From contig OZ231127.1 in assembly GCA_965153355.1 (NCBI GenBank), forward strand, positions 76,260,001 through 76,324,000: 64,000 nucleotides of DNA, written 5' to 3'. The stretch comes from Flaccisagitta enflata. Taxonomy: Eukaryota; Chaetognatha; Sagittoidea; Aphragmophora. Position numbers and translations under genes: made by a program. The notes beneath the pieces are model-generated. The model did not search any database. It saw nothing but the letters and a program-made list of their open reading frames with translations, and had not been told where the DNA came from. Below are positions 27,663 through 40,500 of this stretch, piece by piece (position 1 is the stretch's first letter; every line of letters begins with the position of its first letter).

Positions 27663-27860
27663 AGACAAAGATTGTGCGATTCTCGTTAATCGAAATACAA
27701 CGACGACCGCCCGGAAAAAGGCCGCGTTCGTCCGCCGCGAACACAATCTGCCAGATGGGAGACCAAATGGTAATGTCATAGTAATGGTAATGGTAATGTC
27801 ATGGTCAATTCTTTTATTGATTTATTGATTCATTGATTTCTTAATTCATTCATTTATTGA

Positions 27861-28234
27861 TTTTTAGTCGCGTGCACGCGACTCTACACCCCGCATTGTC
27901 CGTCCGTCCGTCCGTCCGTCCGTTGGTCCGTCACACTTTACTTTTTTTGTAATATACGTAACGTCAACTCTTAGGTAATTTTAGGTCTTTTTTAGTCATT
28001 AACAGTTATTCTAAGTCATTTTGAGTCATTCTAAGTCATTTTAAGTTATTCCGAGTCATTTTAAGTTATTTTAGGTCATTTTTGGTCATTAGGTTTTTTA
28101 GTCATTTTAAGTCCTTTTTGGACATTTTAAGTCATTTTAAGTCATTCTAAGTCATTCTAAGTCATTCTTAGTCATTCTAAGTCATTTTTACCCTGTAAAT
28201 CTCGCACGCAACTTATAGGTGTTGGCCTTGTTTT
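27861..28234 (+). mobile_element. Family 1 miniature element with internal array
   Basis: Best copy for the palindromic end: AGTCGCGTGCACGCGACT at 27866-27883 reads the same on both strands. It is followed by CTACACCCCGCATTGTCC, a (GTCC)n tract and CACACTTTACTTTTTT. The interior (27965-28190) is a tandem array of about 10-11 bp, GTCATTTTAA(G). The element ends CGCACGCAACTTATAGGTGT and GGCCTTGTT. Confidence 0.88.
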
Positions 28235-28492
28235 AATCTATTGATTTATTGATTTATGGATATATTGATTTATCAATACATTGATTTATAGATCTTTAGA
28301 CTACAGATTTATAGCTCTATAGATTCATTCATTCATTGATTTATTGATTTATTGATTGGTTGATTATATTTTTTTATTCATGCCTTTATGGATATATTGA
28401 TTCATTGTTTTATGGATTTATTGATATATGGACTTATTGATTTTTTTGTTTACCAATTACTTGTGTTAATGGTTTATTGATTTATTGATTGA
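28235..28492. repeat. Degenerate TTGATTTA repeat
   Basis: TTTATTGATTTATTGAT words recur through about 250 bp and also just left of the family 1 copy (27810-27860), so that copy appears to have inserted into this repeat. Confidence 0.75.
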
Positions 28493-28628
28493 GTTCAATA
28501 CCATTTTTCTAATCTTACACGATATGGTGAACTGTGGATCCGCCTGGCAGACGTCTTGCTGTAGAGATTCAGCCCAAGACTGTCACGCGCTGAATCACGG
28601 CTCACATGACCAAGAAGCCAATGTGTGA

Positions 28629-28795
<167 letters not shown>

Positions 28796-28853
28796 GACGA
28801 ACAGACCGAGAAGGATAGACAGACAAACGAAAGTTTCAACAGATTCAAAAAAA

Positions 28854-29620
<767 letters not shown>

Positions 29621-29621
29621 C

Positions 29622-29653
<32 letters not shown>

Positions 29654-29682
29654 AGAGAAAGAGAAAGAGAAAGAGAAAGAGA

Positions 29683-29741
<59 letters not shown>
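29622..29741. repeat. (GA)n / (GAGAAA)n microsatellite
   Basis: GA flanks enclosing eight GAGAAA-type units. Confidence 0.95.
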
Positions 29742-29742
<1 letters not shown>

Positions 29743-29744
29743 CG

Positions 29745-30184
29745 TTTTGATTCTGTTTTCCTATCTTTCCATTAGCCTATCCTTCACTTTTATTTTCTTC
29801 TTTCTTTCTATTTTTCATTTCTCTCTTTTTTTTCTCTCTTTTTCTGTCTTCTTTTTTTTCTGTCTTCCTCTCTTTTCTTTTTTTTCTTTTTCCATGATTT
29901 CTTTTTTCTTTCTTTCCATTCTTTCTTTCAATTTTCTTTTCCTTCTTTTCATTTTAATTCCCTCCGTTCTTTCCATTTTATTTCTCCATCACATTTTCTT
30001 CCTCTCATTTCTTTCACTCACTTGCCTTCATTTTGGTTTTCTTTTCTTCATTTCTTCCCATTTTTCTTTCTTCCGTACTTTTTGTTTTCCTTTCAGTATT
30101 CCTTTCTTCATTTCTTTGTGTTTACCTCTCTACCTTTCCATTTTCCTTTCTTCCTTTCCGTTTTCCTTCTTTTCTCTTTTTCCG

Positions 30185-30185
<1 letters not shown>
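29745..30185. repeat. Pyrimidine-rich (TTTC)-type degenerate tract
   Basis: About 440 bp dominated by T and C. The 197-codon Phe/Ser-rich plus frame is compositional. Confidence 0.75.
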
Positions 30186-30276
<91 letters not shown>

Positions 30277-30316
30277 GTGTGTGGTGTGGTGTGTGGTGTT
30301 GTGTGTGTGTGTGTGT
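30186..30316. repeat. (GT)n microsatellite
   Basis: About 90 bp of pure GT plus an imperfect GTGTGGT tail. Confidence 0.96.
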
Positions 30317-31086
30317 CTGTGTTCGCGTGCGACATTGTAAGCATTGTGAATGACGTCGCTATTCTGATTGAAAACCTAACTGTTCTTGAAATACTTCATA
30401 CCGAATAGAACTTAGGTTAGGAAAGCTGTGGTCCCGGAGACGGAGAAGGAAAGTGAGGGTCCCGGGGAAAAAAAGTTGATTATTTTCCCCTGCATGTTAA
30501 AAGAATGGACGAAACGTTTTTTGAAAACAAGCATGAACATTCGTGACCAATGATGAGTGATATGCAATGCAACCAAGTGAAATAAAGGAAATAATACAGA
30601 AATTCTTCGGGGACCGGTCCCGGTGACAGTCCCGGAGAAAATTTAGGCTCCGGGCTTGTTAATTCAAGCTGTGAGACGGGCTAACAGACAGGAAGAAAGG
30701 CAGGTGCTGACAGACAAACAGATAGATAGGTAGACAGTGAAAAACCAATGGATTGATACATGGATGGAAAGATAAACAGACAGACAGAAAGATACAAAGA
30801 CAGACGCCAGATATAAAGACAGAGATGAATACAGAGATGTAGTGTAAAACAGAGACGCAGAGACACAGAAAGGAAAACTACTGATACAAAGTCAGACTGA
30901 AACTGATCAACGCTCATACAGTGTTCCATTTAGTTTAGTGAAATATCAATTCTAGGACACACGAAATAACAAAATCGAAAAGAGGAAGAGAAGAACAGAC
31001 AAAAACCGATTACGGAAACGACAACAGTTGAGTTACAGCACAAAAACGGAGGCGCAGATAATCGGTCACGCACCAGGACAGAGACG

Positions 31087-31087
<1 letters not shown>
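30317..31087. other. Unique region with GGTCCCGG motifs and GACA patches
   Basis: GGTCCCGG(A/G) occurs at about 30431, 30459, 30613 and 30630, echoing 29430-29470. The two clusters may be remnants of one element split by microsatellites. Degenerate CAGA units lie at 30685-30900. Confidence 0.45.
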
Positions 31088-31157
<70 letters not shown>

Positions 31158-31198
31158 CGAGAGCGAGAGCGAGAGCGAGAGAGAGAGAGAGAGAGAGA
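31088..31198. repeat. (GA)n with (GC)GAGA variants
   Basis: About 110 bp, with a GAGAGC variant block at 31150-31180. Confidence 0.95.
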
Positions 31199-31429
31199 AC
31201 CAATGACAACAGTGAGTGAATTTACAAGCCGCGTTGCGTGTGAGAGTGATGCTTTGTCCCGGCATCAGTCGATGGATCGTCCAAAGTTGCATTAAGAGAC
31301 AGAGACAGAGAGACAGAGACAGAAACAGAGAATGATGGTTCAAAGTTGAATTGCGTTTTCTTCTTCTCTTACAATCTTTCTAATGCGTGCCTTATCTCGT
31401 CTTAACGACTATCGGCGCGCCTGACACAA

Positions 31430-31441
31430 TCTCTCTCTCTG

Positions 31442-31512
<71 letters not shown>
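31430..31512. repeat. (TC)n microsatellite
   Basis: About 80 bp of TC. A diffuse GGGGCAGCGG / GGTTAGCGGCT repeat follows at 31660-31860. Confidence 0.95.
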
Positions 31513-31513
<1 letters not shown>

Positions 31514-32163
31514 TCCTAGTCGATATCTCTGTCTCTGTCTCTCTCTGGCAATTGTGGTGTGTGCAGAAATCGCGTGCGATTGCGAATTCCCTCATCGCGA
31601 TTCAGCGGAGATTCTTCATCAATTATCTGTTCTAAGCCCCAGGGCAGAGGCCGGAAAGTGTGGCGACGCGGCGTTTACGGCAGCGGATGGGGCAACAGTT
31701 GGGGCAGCGGCTGGGGCATGGGCAGGGACAGAAGCTGGTCATCAGGTCGGAAGATATCGACTGGGTTAGCGGCTAGGTTAGCGGTTGGTTTACGGCTGGG
31801 GCATAAGTAGGCTTGGGTAACAGCTAGGGCTGTTCAGGGCTAGGTATTAGTTCAGGGCGGAGGATGACGCAGTGGCGCGGTGACCGAGGTTTTGGCTGGA
31901 GCGACGGTTTCGTTGGCCGTAGGATCAACACCATGTGGAAGGCACAATCAATGAAACAAACTGTGTAGAAGACGCAAGCCAACTGTTGCATAGAGACCCA
32001 AACTAGGAATGCAACGACACCTCCGTATGAAAGCCCACACCATCGCCAGATCAACCGAGGATTAAAGGTTTGCATTTGATGGCCAAGGTCAAAGATCTTA
32101 CACATACAGTATGTTTCAACTCGTTTGTAACATTATACGACAACATAACTTTAGAAGTATTAG

Positions 32164-32486
32164 TGTCGCGTATTTGTCCCCCGCTATGGGGCGTCTCGAC
32201 GGACCGGCGCGCGAATCGACAACCTCATGGTTTCTTGACCAATTCGTGACTGTATTGGCAGGTATAGGTATCATGAAATATCATCATATCATCACTACGA
32301 ATCATCATAATCATCATCATTATCATTACGAACCGAAAGATCGGGCGATGTCCGCGAGACGTAATCATAAAGAAATAAGAAAATAAGGAAATAATAAAAT
32401 GATAAAGACTAGAAACTGGACTAACGCTACTAAGCTGACTAGCGATCTAAACTAAGGCATCCAAGTACGAGCGTATTTCCTCAACA
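32164..32486 (-). repeat. LTR, left copy
   Basis: 323 bp. It contains a short AATCATCATAATCATCATC tract and differs from the right copy in CGCTATGGGG versus CGCGACGGGG. Confidence 0.92.
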
Positions 32487-32898
32487 CTCCCGCCCAAACC
32501 GCCGCTCCGAAGGTGCGAGGTTTGAACGTGCGGAAATGCGCGAGTTGCTTTGATGACGTAACCCGCGCTCCCATCTTCTTTCGCCGTCGACTGAATCTCC
32601 CGCCGTCGCGAAATTGATCCAAAATCGTCGGTAGTGAGAGGAAAAAGTCTGCTGCTATTTCGATGGGGTAGATTTGTTGCGGCGGTGTCCTCGTTTTCCG
32701 CCGCTATCCATGTTACGCTTCGTGTCCTTGTTCTTCCACGTATCGCGACTTGGGAATGGGTATTCTCGTTTGTTTGTTTGTTGTCACAACGTCCCTTTTC
32801 TTGCTGCACTCCGACAGTCTTGTTTCAATTTTCGCCGGAGATGATTCTTTCGCGGCGTAAGAAGCCACTTAGTCTTGCGCAAATCCCTCTTTCGTCAC

Positions 32899-33221
32899 TG
32901 TCGCGTATTTGTCCCCCGCGACGGGGCGTCTCGACGGACCGGCGCGCGAATCGACAACCTCATGGTTTCTTGACCAATTCGTGACTGTATTGGCAGGTAT
33001 AGGTATCATGAAATATCATCATATCATCACTACGAATCATCATAATCATCATCATTATCATTACGAACCGAAAGATCGGGCGATGTCCGCGAGACGTAAT
33101 CATAAAGAAATAAGAAAATAAGGAAATAATAAAATGATAAAGACTAGAAACTGGACTAACGCTACTAAGCTGACTAGCGATCTAAACTAAGGCATCCAAG
33201 TACGAGCGTATTTCCTCAACA
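32899..33221 (-). repeat. LTR, right copy
   Basis: 323 bp, the same length as the left copy. Its AT-rich centre and TGT...ACA ends suit an LTR. Confidence 0.92.
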
Positions 33222-33522
33222 ATTAGAGATAATTTAATTCTGAAAAAAACCTTCTTTAGGTAATAGTTTGGCATTTAATGATGATTGATTCCCATGATTT
33301 TTTAGAAGAATCTAATCCCCTTAACATATCATAACTTAAAAGTATTGCTTTACAAAGTAAGTTATTATGTCATTTAGTGAAAAAAAATTGTTTACTTATC
33401 TTGCTTTAATTTTGAAAGAATTTTGAGATTTTCATACCAGATAAGTTTCAAATATAAGATATTTTGATGTAGTTTACCAGTAAAGGCGGCTCTCGCCGAC
33501 CGGAAAAAAATCGTAAGGGCTG

Positions 33523-33524
<2 letters not shown>

Positions 33525-33580
<56 letters not shown>

Positions 33581-33612
33581 ATGTGCGTGTGCGTGTGTGC
33601 ATGTGTGTGTTG
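33525..33612. repeat. (GT)n microsatellite
   Basis: About 85 bp of GT with GTGCAT/GTGCGT variants at the right. Confidence 0.95.
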
Positions 33613-33639
33613 TTTGTGTCTGTTTTGCTGTGTCTCTGT

Positions 33640-33769
33640 CGCTGTCTCTCTCTCTCTCTGTGGCTGTCACTCTCTGTTAGTCTGTCTGTCTGTCCCTCCT
33701 CCCTCTTCCTCCCCTCCTCCCTCCCTCCCTCTCCATCCCCTCACCCTCCTCTCTCTCTCTCTCTCTCTC

Positions 33770-33800
<31 letters not shown>

Positions 33801-34225
33801 CTCCCCCTCTCCCTCTTCTCTCCCTCTCCCTCTCTCTCCTTCCCCCTCCCTCTTTCCTTCCCTCCCTCTCTCTCCCTCCCTCTCCTCCCTCCCTCTCTCC
33901 CTCCTTTCCTCCCTCTCTTCCTCCCTTCCTCTCTCCCTCCTCTCCCTCCTCCTCCCTCTCCCTCCCTCCTCCCTCCCTCCTCCTTCCCTTTCCCTCCCCT
34001 CTCCCTCCTCCCTCCCCCTCTCTTCCCTCCCTCTCCCTCCCTCTCCTCTCCCTCCTTCCCTCCTTCCTCCCTCCCTCCCTCTCTCTCCCTCCTCCTCTCC
34101 CTCCCTCCCTCCCTCCCTCTCCTCCCTCCCTCTCTTCCCTCTTCCCCCCTCCCTCCCTCTCCCTCCCTCCCTCTTCCCCCTCCCTCTCTTCCCTCTCTCT
34201 CCCTCCCTCTCTCTCCCTTTGCCCT
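33640..34225. repeat. Polypyrimidine (CCCT/CCTC)n tract
   Basis: Nearly 520 bp from 33700 is almost pure C and T on the plus strand. The 250-codon Ser/Pro/Leu frames are compositional artefacts. The length and purity suit triplex formation. Confidence 0.93.
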
Positions 34226-34778
34226 CTGCTGAACTCATTTTTGTTGTTACAGGAGCCAAAATTGAAATCAAGATCTTTAAAAATGTGCGGAAAATGTGAA
34301 AAAATAAAAAAAGATTAAAAAATTCATAGCGCCTAAAGTATCGGTCCCACAGTGCCCTGCTTTTTTCCAGAAGGTGTAAAAAAGTGCCCTCTTTCACCCT
34401 GTACCAATTTCAACCCCAGCCTCGGGCGAGCCTAGTCGTGACTCAACTTCCTCAAAACACCTCAAGCGAAAATTGAAAAAATTAATTCCTAAGCGAAACT
34501 CAAAAAATCGAAAAACGTTTTTCGATTTTTTTCCCAATGAAAATAGAGAGAGAAAATTGTCTATTTATGTAATTCATTGAAAAAAAGAGAGAAAAATTTG
34601 ACCCAAACTTCCTCGGGGTGTGAAAAGTATCAAACTTTTATGGAAAATCCCTTAGAATTGTTTAATATAAAATGCCAAACAATAACCTTTCAGATACTAC
34701 TTTCAAAATTAAATTATTTCTATTACTTTTTGAATTATGCTGTTATGTAATGTTACAAACGAGTTGAAACATACTGTA

Positions 34779-35689
34779 GAGCCAAAAACATTTTGTGTAA
34801 AGCAAAATGTTCTTTAAGTGCGTTTATGAATGAGATTTTTTCACTTTGGACATAAACTAAATAATGAAGGCGTGTAGAATTGTATAGGGACATACACCGG
34901 AGCGCATGCTGAGGGACTGGGCAAAATTATGCCTTGTGGTGAGGCTGTGAAGTTGTTTCCATGCCAACGTAGAACTAAATATAAAATATCTTGGGCAACT
35001 GCAACTTCTATGCCTTACAAGAGGGCATGCCTTAATAGCGGGTAAGCTGTAACGGTGCAAAAAGGTTCGCAAAAAGAAATGGGAAAGAAATGAAATATGC
35101 ACGAAGGCGAAGAAAGCCAGAAAGAAAGATGTGGGCGTGGAGCAGAACAAATGATTCGTCGGCAGATTTCTTTAATTCCATCATCTCCTTCTTTCCCTTC
35201 GGGCCGTGAGACAATCATAGCATCGCGCGTGATGAGTGTAATCACGACATCGGTTGTTATGACATGAATTCCAATCATTGGAGAAAGGCAATGATGCACC
35301 ATGAGAGGAATTCAAATAGGCGAATGATTGTGGTAAGATGTTGGCATGAAGAGATAATTTTTTTTGATGGCTTGAAGAGATGAGTTTTTTGATAAGATGA
35401 TTTTTGATGGTTGTTGATAGTGATGATGTAGACACAATCTTGGCTCGAGAAAAAAAGATGAAACATCTCCTGCATTCTGTTTAAGCACATTGTTTATCTC
35501 CGATCACGTTTGAAAATGATACCACGATGATATAATGTGCTAAGAGTCAGAAAATTCATTGTTGAAAAAAATTGGTTGTTGTTGTTGTTCTTGTTGGGCA
35601 ATCATCTAGAATCCGGGATTGAGACTTTCAGAGGCCTTTTGTCTCTGTAGAGGTCTTGGGCGAGAACGACGAATAATATCGACGTTCTT
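34779..35689. other. Unique region, no gene seen
   Basis: Several minus-strand frames of 60-97 codons between 34857 and 35490 have no recognisable domain. Confidence 0.35.
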
Positions 35690-35957
35690 TATGATTAGGG
35701 TTAGGGGTGGGGTTAGGTTTAGGATTGGGGTTAGGGTTAGGGGTGGGGTGAGGGTTAGGGTTAGGAGTGAGGTTAGGGTAAGGTGGGTTAGGGTTTAGAG
35801 TTATGGGTGGTGATAGGGTTAGGGTAAGGGTTAGGTGGGTTAGGATCAGTTTTAGGGTAAAGGGTTTAGGGTTAGGAATAGTTGGGTTGGGGTTAGGGGT
35901 GGCATTGGAGTTAGGGGGTTAGGGTTAGGTGGGTTAGGGGATAGGGTTAGGGGTGGT
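35690..35957 (+). repeat. Degenerate interstitial telomere-like (TTAGGG)n array
   Basis: TTAGGGTTAGGG, GGGTTAGGGGTGGGG and related variants fill about 265 bp, with short interruptions. TTAGGG is the ancestral animal telomere repeat. The degeneracy implies an old internal array rather than a chromosome end. Confidence 0.8.
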
Positions 35958-36073
35958 GTATCCCATCTTATTTTTGTTTGGAATCATGATAGACGTCAGT
36001 TTCAATGGGGCTTTTCCATTATGCGTCCTTGATACAAACAGTTTTACTCAATCCCGGATACTAGATGATAGCC

Positions 36074-36208
<135 letters not shown>

Positions 36209-36307
36209 ATCAGATAAGATTTTGATGGTTAACGATTGTCGCTGCTGTTACCTTTCTCTCCTTTATGATACGCTTTCCCCAACTACTATCGTCTCACATC
36301 AGCTTCC

Positions 36308-36386
36308 GCTCTCTCTCACTCTCTCTTTCACACTCTCTCTTTCACACTCTCTCTCTTTTTCACTCTCTCTTTCTCACTCTCTCTTA
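36308..36386. repeat. (CTCTCTTTCACA)n short array
   Basis: About five imperfect units of CACTCTCTCTTT. Confidence 0.85.
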
Positions 36387-36576
36387 TGACTCTTCAAACC
36401 CTTTCCTCACCCACGATGCCTTACCCCCGTCACCAGCTCGGCAATTGGCCACACACAAGAGTGATAAGTTTCTGTTCACCAAACTGTGTACAGTTCTTTA
36501 GATGATCGGTCAACTGGAATGATTTTGGTGCCATGAGCGTGACTCAAAGGCCGTGTATGACTCGAGGCAGATTGGT

Positions 36577-36720
<144 letters not shown>

Positions 36721-37272
36721 CGCATTTAGTAGGTATGGTCAAAGTAATTCGCTTTAATAAAAAACCATTTGCATATTGTAGTTTATAATGATTGCGGTTT
36801 GCTAATTCAAATTTGGCGAAAAAAAAAAATCCTTTTTATACATTTTCGCTTTAACATTTTTATTCAAAATATGCAAATATAACATTTTATGATCAAATCG
36901 TAATCGATATCGAAAAAAGCTCCAACATAATGCTTAAATTTCACCCATTTTTTTTTTGTTTAAAAGAACAAATCTACCATATAGGAAACCTAAAATACCG
37001 TAGTTATCTGATAAGCCGAAAATTATGTTGTTATCAATTTAGTGGCGGCCTGAACTTCAGTCTATTACTTGTCCGCCCAGCTAGCTTCTTGTAGCCGATG
37101 AGTTGTTGGAACTGTACTTGTAACATGAAAAGTGACTGTTGTTGAGAATCTTAAGCTGGAGGGACAACTGGGAATTGCACTGACAAATGAGAGAGTCCTG
37201 TAAACAGACAGACAAAAAGACGGACTAACAGACAGAGACAGTCAGACAAAAAAGATGGACTGACAGACAGAG
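36721..37272. other. Unique AT-rich region, no gene seen
   Basis: Shares TTTGCATATTG...GATTGCG with 29010-29045. GACA/GACT patches lie at 37203-37270. Confidence 0.4.
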
Positions 37273-39012
37273 CACACTGGCCCTAAACGACCACCTATCA
37301 AGCTCTTAGGCCTATCTCAACTCTATCCACCCATAACCACCACCTTCCACCATCACACTGGCCCTAAACGACCACCTATCAAGCTCTTAGGCCTATCTCA
37401 ACTCTATCCACCCATAACCACCACCTTCCACCATCACACTGGCCCTAAACGACCACCTATCAAGCTCTTAGGCCTATCTCAACTCTATCCACCCATAACC
37501 ACCACCTTCCACCATCACACTGGCCCTAAACGACCACCTATCAAGTTTCTTAGGCCTATCTCTACTATCTTCTATCCACCCATAACCACCACCTTCCCCA
37601 CTATCACATACTCCTGGGTCTTCTAAACGATCACCTATCGTTTTAGGCTTCATTCCCAACCTATCCACCTACACCACCACCTTCCACTCATCACACTGGC
37701 CCTAAATGACCACCTATCAGCTCTTAGGGCCTATTCAACTTTCATTCACCCATAACTACCACTCCTTCCACTCATCACACTGGGCTCCTAAATGACCACC
37801 TATCAAGCTCTTAGCCTATTCCCAATCCTTATCCACCCATAACCACCACCTTCCACCATCACACTGGCTCTAAACGACCACCTATCGCTTTCTTAGGCTC
37901 ATTCAACCTCTATCCACCCACACGACGCTCTACCGATCTCTTCCACCATCACACTGGCCCTAAACGACCACCTATCGCTTCTTAGGCCACATTCCAACTC
38001 TATCCACCCATAACCACCACCTTCTCCATCATCACACTGGCCTCTAAACGACCACCTATCAAGCTCTTAGGCTCTACCCCAACTTCTATCCACCCATAAC
38101 CACCACTCCTTTCACCATCACACTGGCCCTAAACGACCACCTACCATGGGCTTCTTAGGCCTATTCCCCTCAACTCTATCCACCCATAACTACCACCTTC
38201 CACCATCACACTGGCCCTAAACGACCACCTATCAAGCTCTTAGGCCTATCTCACCAACTTCCCCATCTCACCCATAACCACTCACCTTCCACCATCACAC
38301 TGGCCCTAAACGACCACCTATCAAGCTCTTAGCTCATTCAACTCTATCCACCCATAACCACCACCTTTCCCCATCACACTGGGCCCAAATGACCACCTAT
38401 CAAGCTCTTAGGCCTATCTCAACTCTATCCACCCATAACCACCACCTTTCACCATCACACTGGCCCTAACACACCACCTATCAAGCTTTTAGGTTTATCT
38501 CAACTCTATCCACCTATAACCACTACTCTTCCACTATCACACTTGCTCCTAAACGACCACCTATCAAGCTCTTAGGCTGGCCTCCCAACTCTATCCACCT
38601 ACACCACCACTCTTCACTCATCACACTGGCCCTAAACACTCACCTATCGCTTCCTTAGGCTCATTCCCACCCCATCCACCCATAACCACCACCTTCCACC
38701 ATCACATTGGCCCTAAATTCCACTACCTATCAAGCTCTAGGTTTCATTCTAACTTATCCACCTATAACTACCACTTCACCATCACACTTGCCCTAAACGA
38801 CTACCTATCAAGCTCTTAGGCCTATCTCAACCCCATCTTACCCATAACGCTCTACCGATCTCTTCCACCATCACACTGGCCCTAAACGACCACCTATCAA
38901 GCTTTCAGGCTCATTCTAACCCCATCCACCCATAACTACCACTCTTCCACCATCACACTGGCCCTAACGACCACCTATCAAGCTCTTAGGCCTATCTCAA
39001 CTCTATCCACCA
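37273..39012. repeat. 81-bp satellite, about 21 copies
   Basis: The unit starts CACACTGGCCCTAAACGACC and includes ACCTATCAAGCTCTTAGGCC and CCACCCATAACCACCACC. The first three copies are near-identical. From about 37540 the copies carry many small insertions, deletions and C/T changes of the kind left by imperfect long-read consensus. Two places depart from the unit in the same way (about 37919-37945 and 38846-38868). Confidence 0.93.
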
Positions 39013-39439
<427 letters not shown>

Positions 39440-39518
39440 TTGGTCGTTTGATGTACGATGTCGCAGCACCATCCACCAAAGGGTCTCATCTTTTCTTCGC
39501 TATTTATCAAAAACAAAT

Positions 39519-39696
39519 TACAGTAGAGCTTCACTAGAAGGCACCCGCTAATAAGGCATGCCCGCCTATAAGGCATACAACTTACAGTCCCATGAGAAAT
39601 TTTGTAGTTAATCTTATACTGGCAATAAGGCAGCTTCACTATTAGGCATAATTTAGCCCAGTCCCTTCGAATGCGCTCTAGTGAAGCTTAACTGTA
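39519..39696. mobile_element. Pogo/mariner-type miniature element
   Basis: After TA the left end reads CAGTAGAGCTTCACTAGAAG. The right end, reverse complemented, reads CAGTTAAGCTTCACTAGAGC, followed by TA. 178 bp, no open frame. Similar in body to 50240-50405 (CCGCCTATAA.GCAT, ATTTTGTAGTT). Confidence 0.85.
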
Positions 39697-40099
39697 TTAG
39701 GTATGTATGTAAGTAGGTATGTGTGCAAGTAGATAAGTGTGAAAACAAACAAATATGTAAGTAAGTAAACACTGAATGGCCGAAAAACAGACAAAACAAC
39801 AGAATAGACTGACAGACAGGCATCTGAGGTATTTGTTTGCTTAAACCTCCAGATTGGCTCAAGAGGTCATAGACCTTCGATGACGCGGCTCCTCATGTCA
39901 CCTCTCTCTCTTTTGTGTATAGTTCACAGATCTCGATTGCTATCATTATCAAAGTCCATCTTGAATTTGTTGAAAAGGCCGAGATAATCTCCATTAAGCG
40001 CTGTTATAGTGTCTTGAGGTTTCCATGATGTAGAATAAAAGATCAAGAAGAATCTCTCGCGTTATCAATTCTTGAGGGCCTAACTGACATTCCACCCCA

Positions 40100-40299
40100 A
40101 TAGGAACGATGCGTATGGGCTCATCCGTCGGTTCGTCTGTCTGCACGCGTGTCCGTCTGTCCCTACAGCGAGTTTTTACGTCGTCGCTCCTGCGAAAGTG
40201 AGGACCAGTTTCCTACATCACAGCCCCTGCCTAGTGCGGCAGTGTGGCAGTGCACTCCCGCACCCGCACGCGACTGAGCTTGACACGTTTCCGGCCTTG
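40100..40299 (+). mobile_element. Family 1 miniature element, diverged copy
   Basis: Contains a GTCCGTCTGTCC tract, CACCCGCACGCGACTGAGCT and the end CGTTTCCGGCCTTGTTT, directly abutting the next copy. Confidence 0.65.
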
Positions 40300-40500
40300 T
40301 TTTTAGTCGCGTGTACACGACTCTACAACCCGCTTTGTCCGTCGGTCGGTCGGTCGGTCAATTGGTCGGATGGTTGGGCACACTTTACTTTTATGATTTT
40401 ATTTCTTTGACCTCACTGCTCCTGCCCAAATGGTCTGGTGATCTGAAACATGCCCCTGCCCACCCGCACGCAACTTCGGTAGCCGTGTATCCGGCCTTCT
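40300..40500 (+). mobile_element. Family 1 miniature element, tandem neighbour
   Basis: Starts TTTTTAGTCGCGTGTACACG, then CTCTACAACCCGCTTTGTCC, (GTCG)n, CACTGCTCCTGCCCAAATGG and CGTGTATCCGGCCTT. It begins within the T run ending the previous copy, so insertion into a T-rich tail is likely. Confidence 0.87.

Larger units (their letters stand above)
32159..33226 (-). mobile_element. Miniature LTR retrotransposon (TRIM-like) with 5-bp target duplication
   Basis: Two direct repeats of 323 bp, 32164-32486 and 32899-33221, differ at only a few bases. On the plus strand each starts TGTCGCG and ends CTCAACA, and ATTAG flanks both outer ends (32159-32163 and 33222-33226). On the minus strand the internal part ends in GGGCGGGAG just before TGTTGAGG, a polypurine tract/LTR junction reminiscent of Ty1/copia elements. 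The interior is only 412 bp and has no pol or gag domain I recognise, so it must depend on another element's proteins. The near-identity of the LTRs means insertion was recent. Confidence 0.9.
32105..34778. mobile_element. Mariner-type transposon remnant, 2.67 kb with insertions
   Basis: A perfect 29-bp inverted repeat lies at 32107-32135 and 34748-34776, beginning CAGTATGTTTCAACTCGTTT and flanked by TA on both sides. Weaker similarity continues to nearly 58 bp. Subtracting the LTR element inside leaves about 1.6 kb, of which about 0.6 kb is microsatellite. No transposase frame is visible, so it is a degenerate or non-autonomous copy. Confidence 0.85.

Noticed and set aside
33527-34397. Open frames of 218-263 codons on both strands
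   Set aside because: Ser/Pro/Leu and Arg/Glu/Gly composition comes entirely from the CCCT tract.
37273-39012. CRISPR array or coding tandem-repeat protein
   Set aside because: Contiguous 81-bp units without unique spacers, stops in all frames of the clean units, and noisy copies that look like consensus errors.
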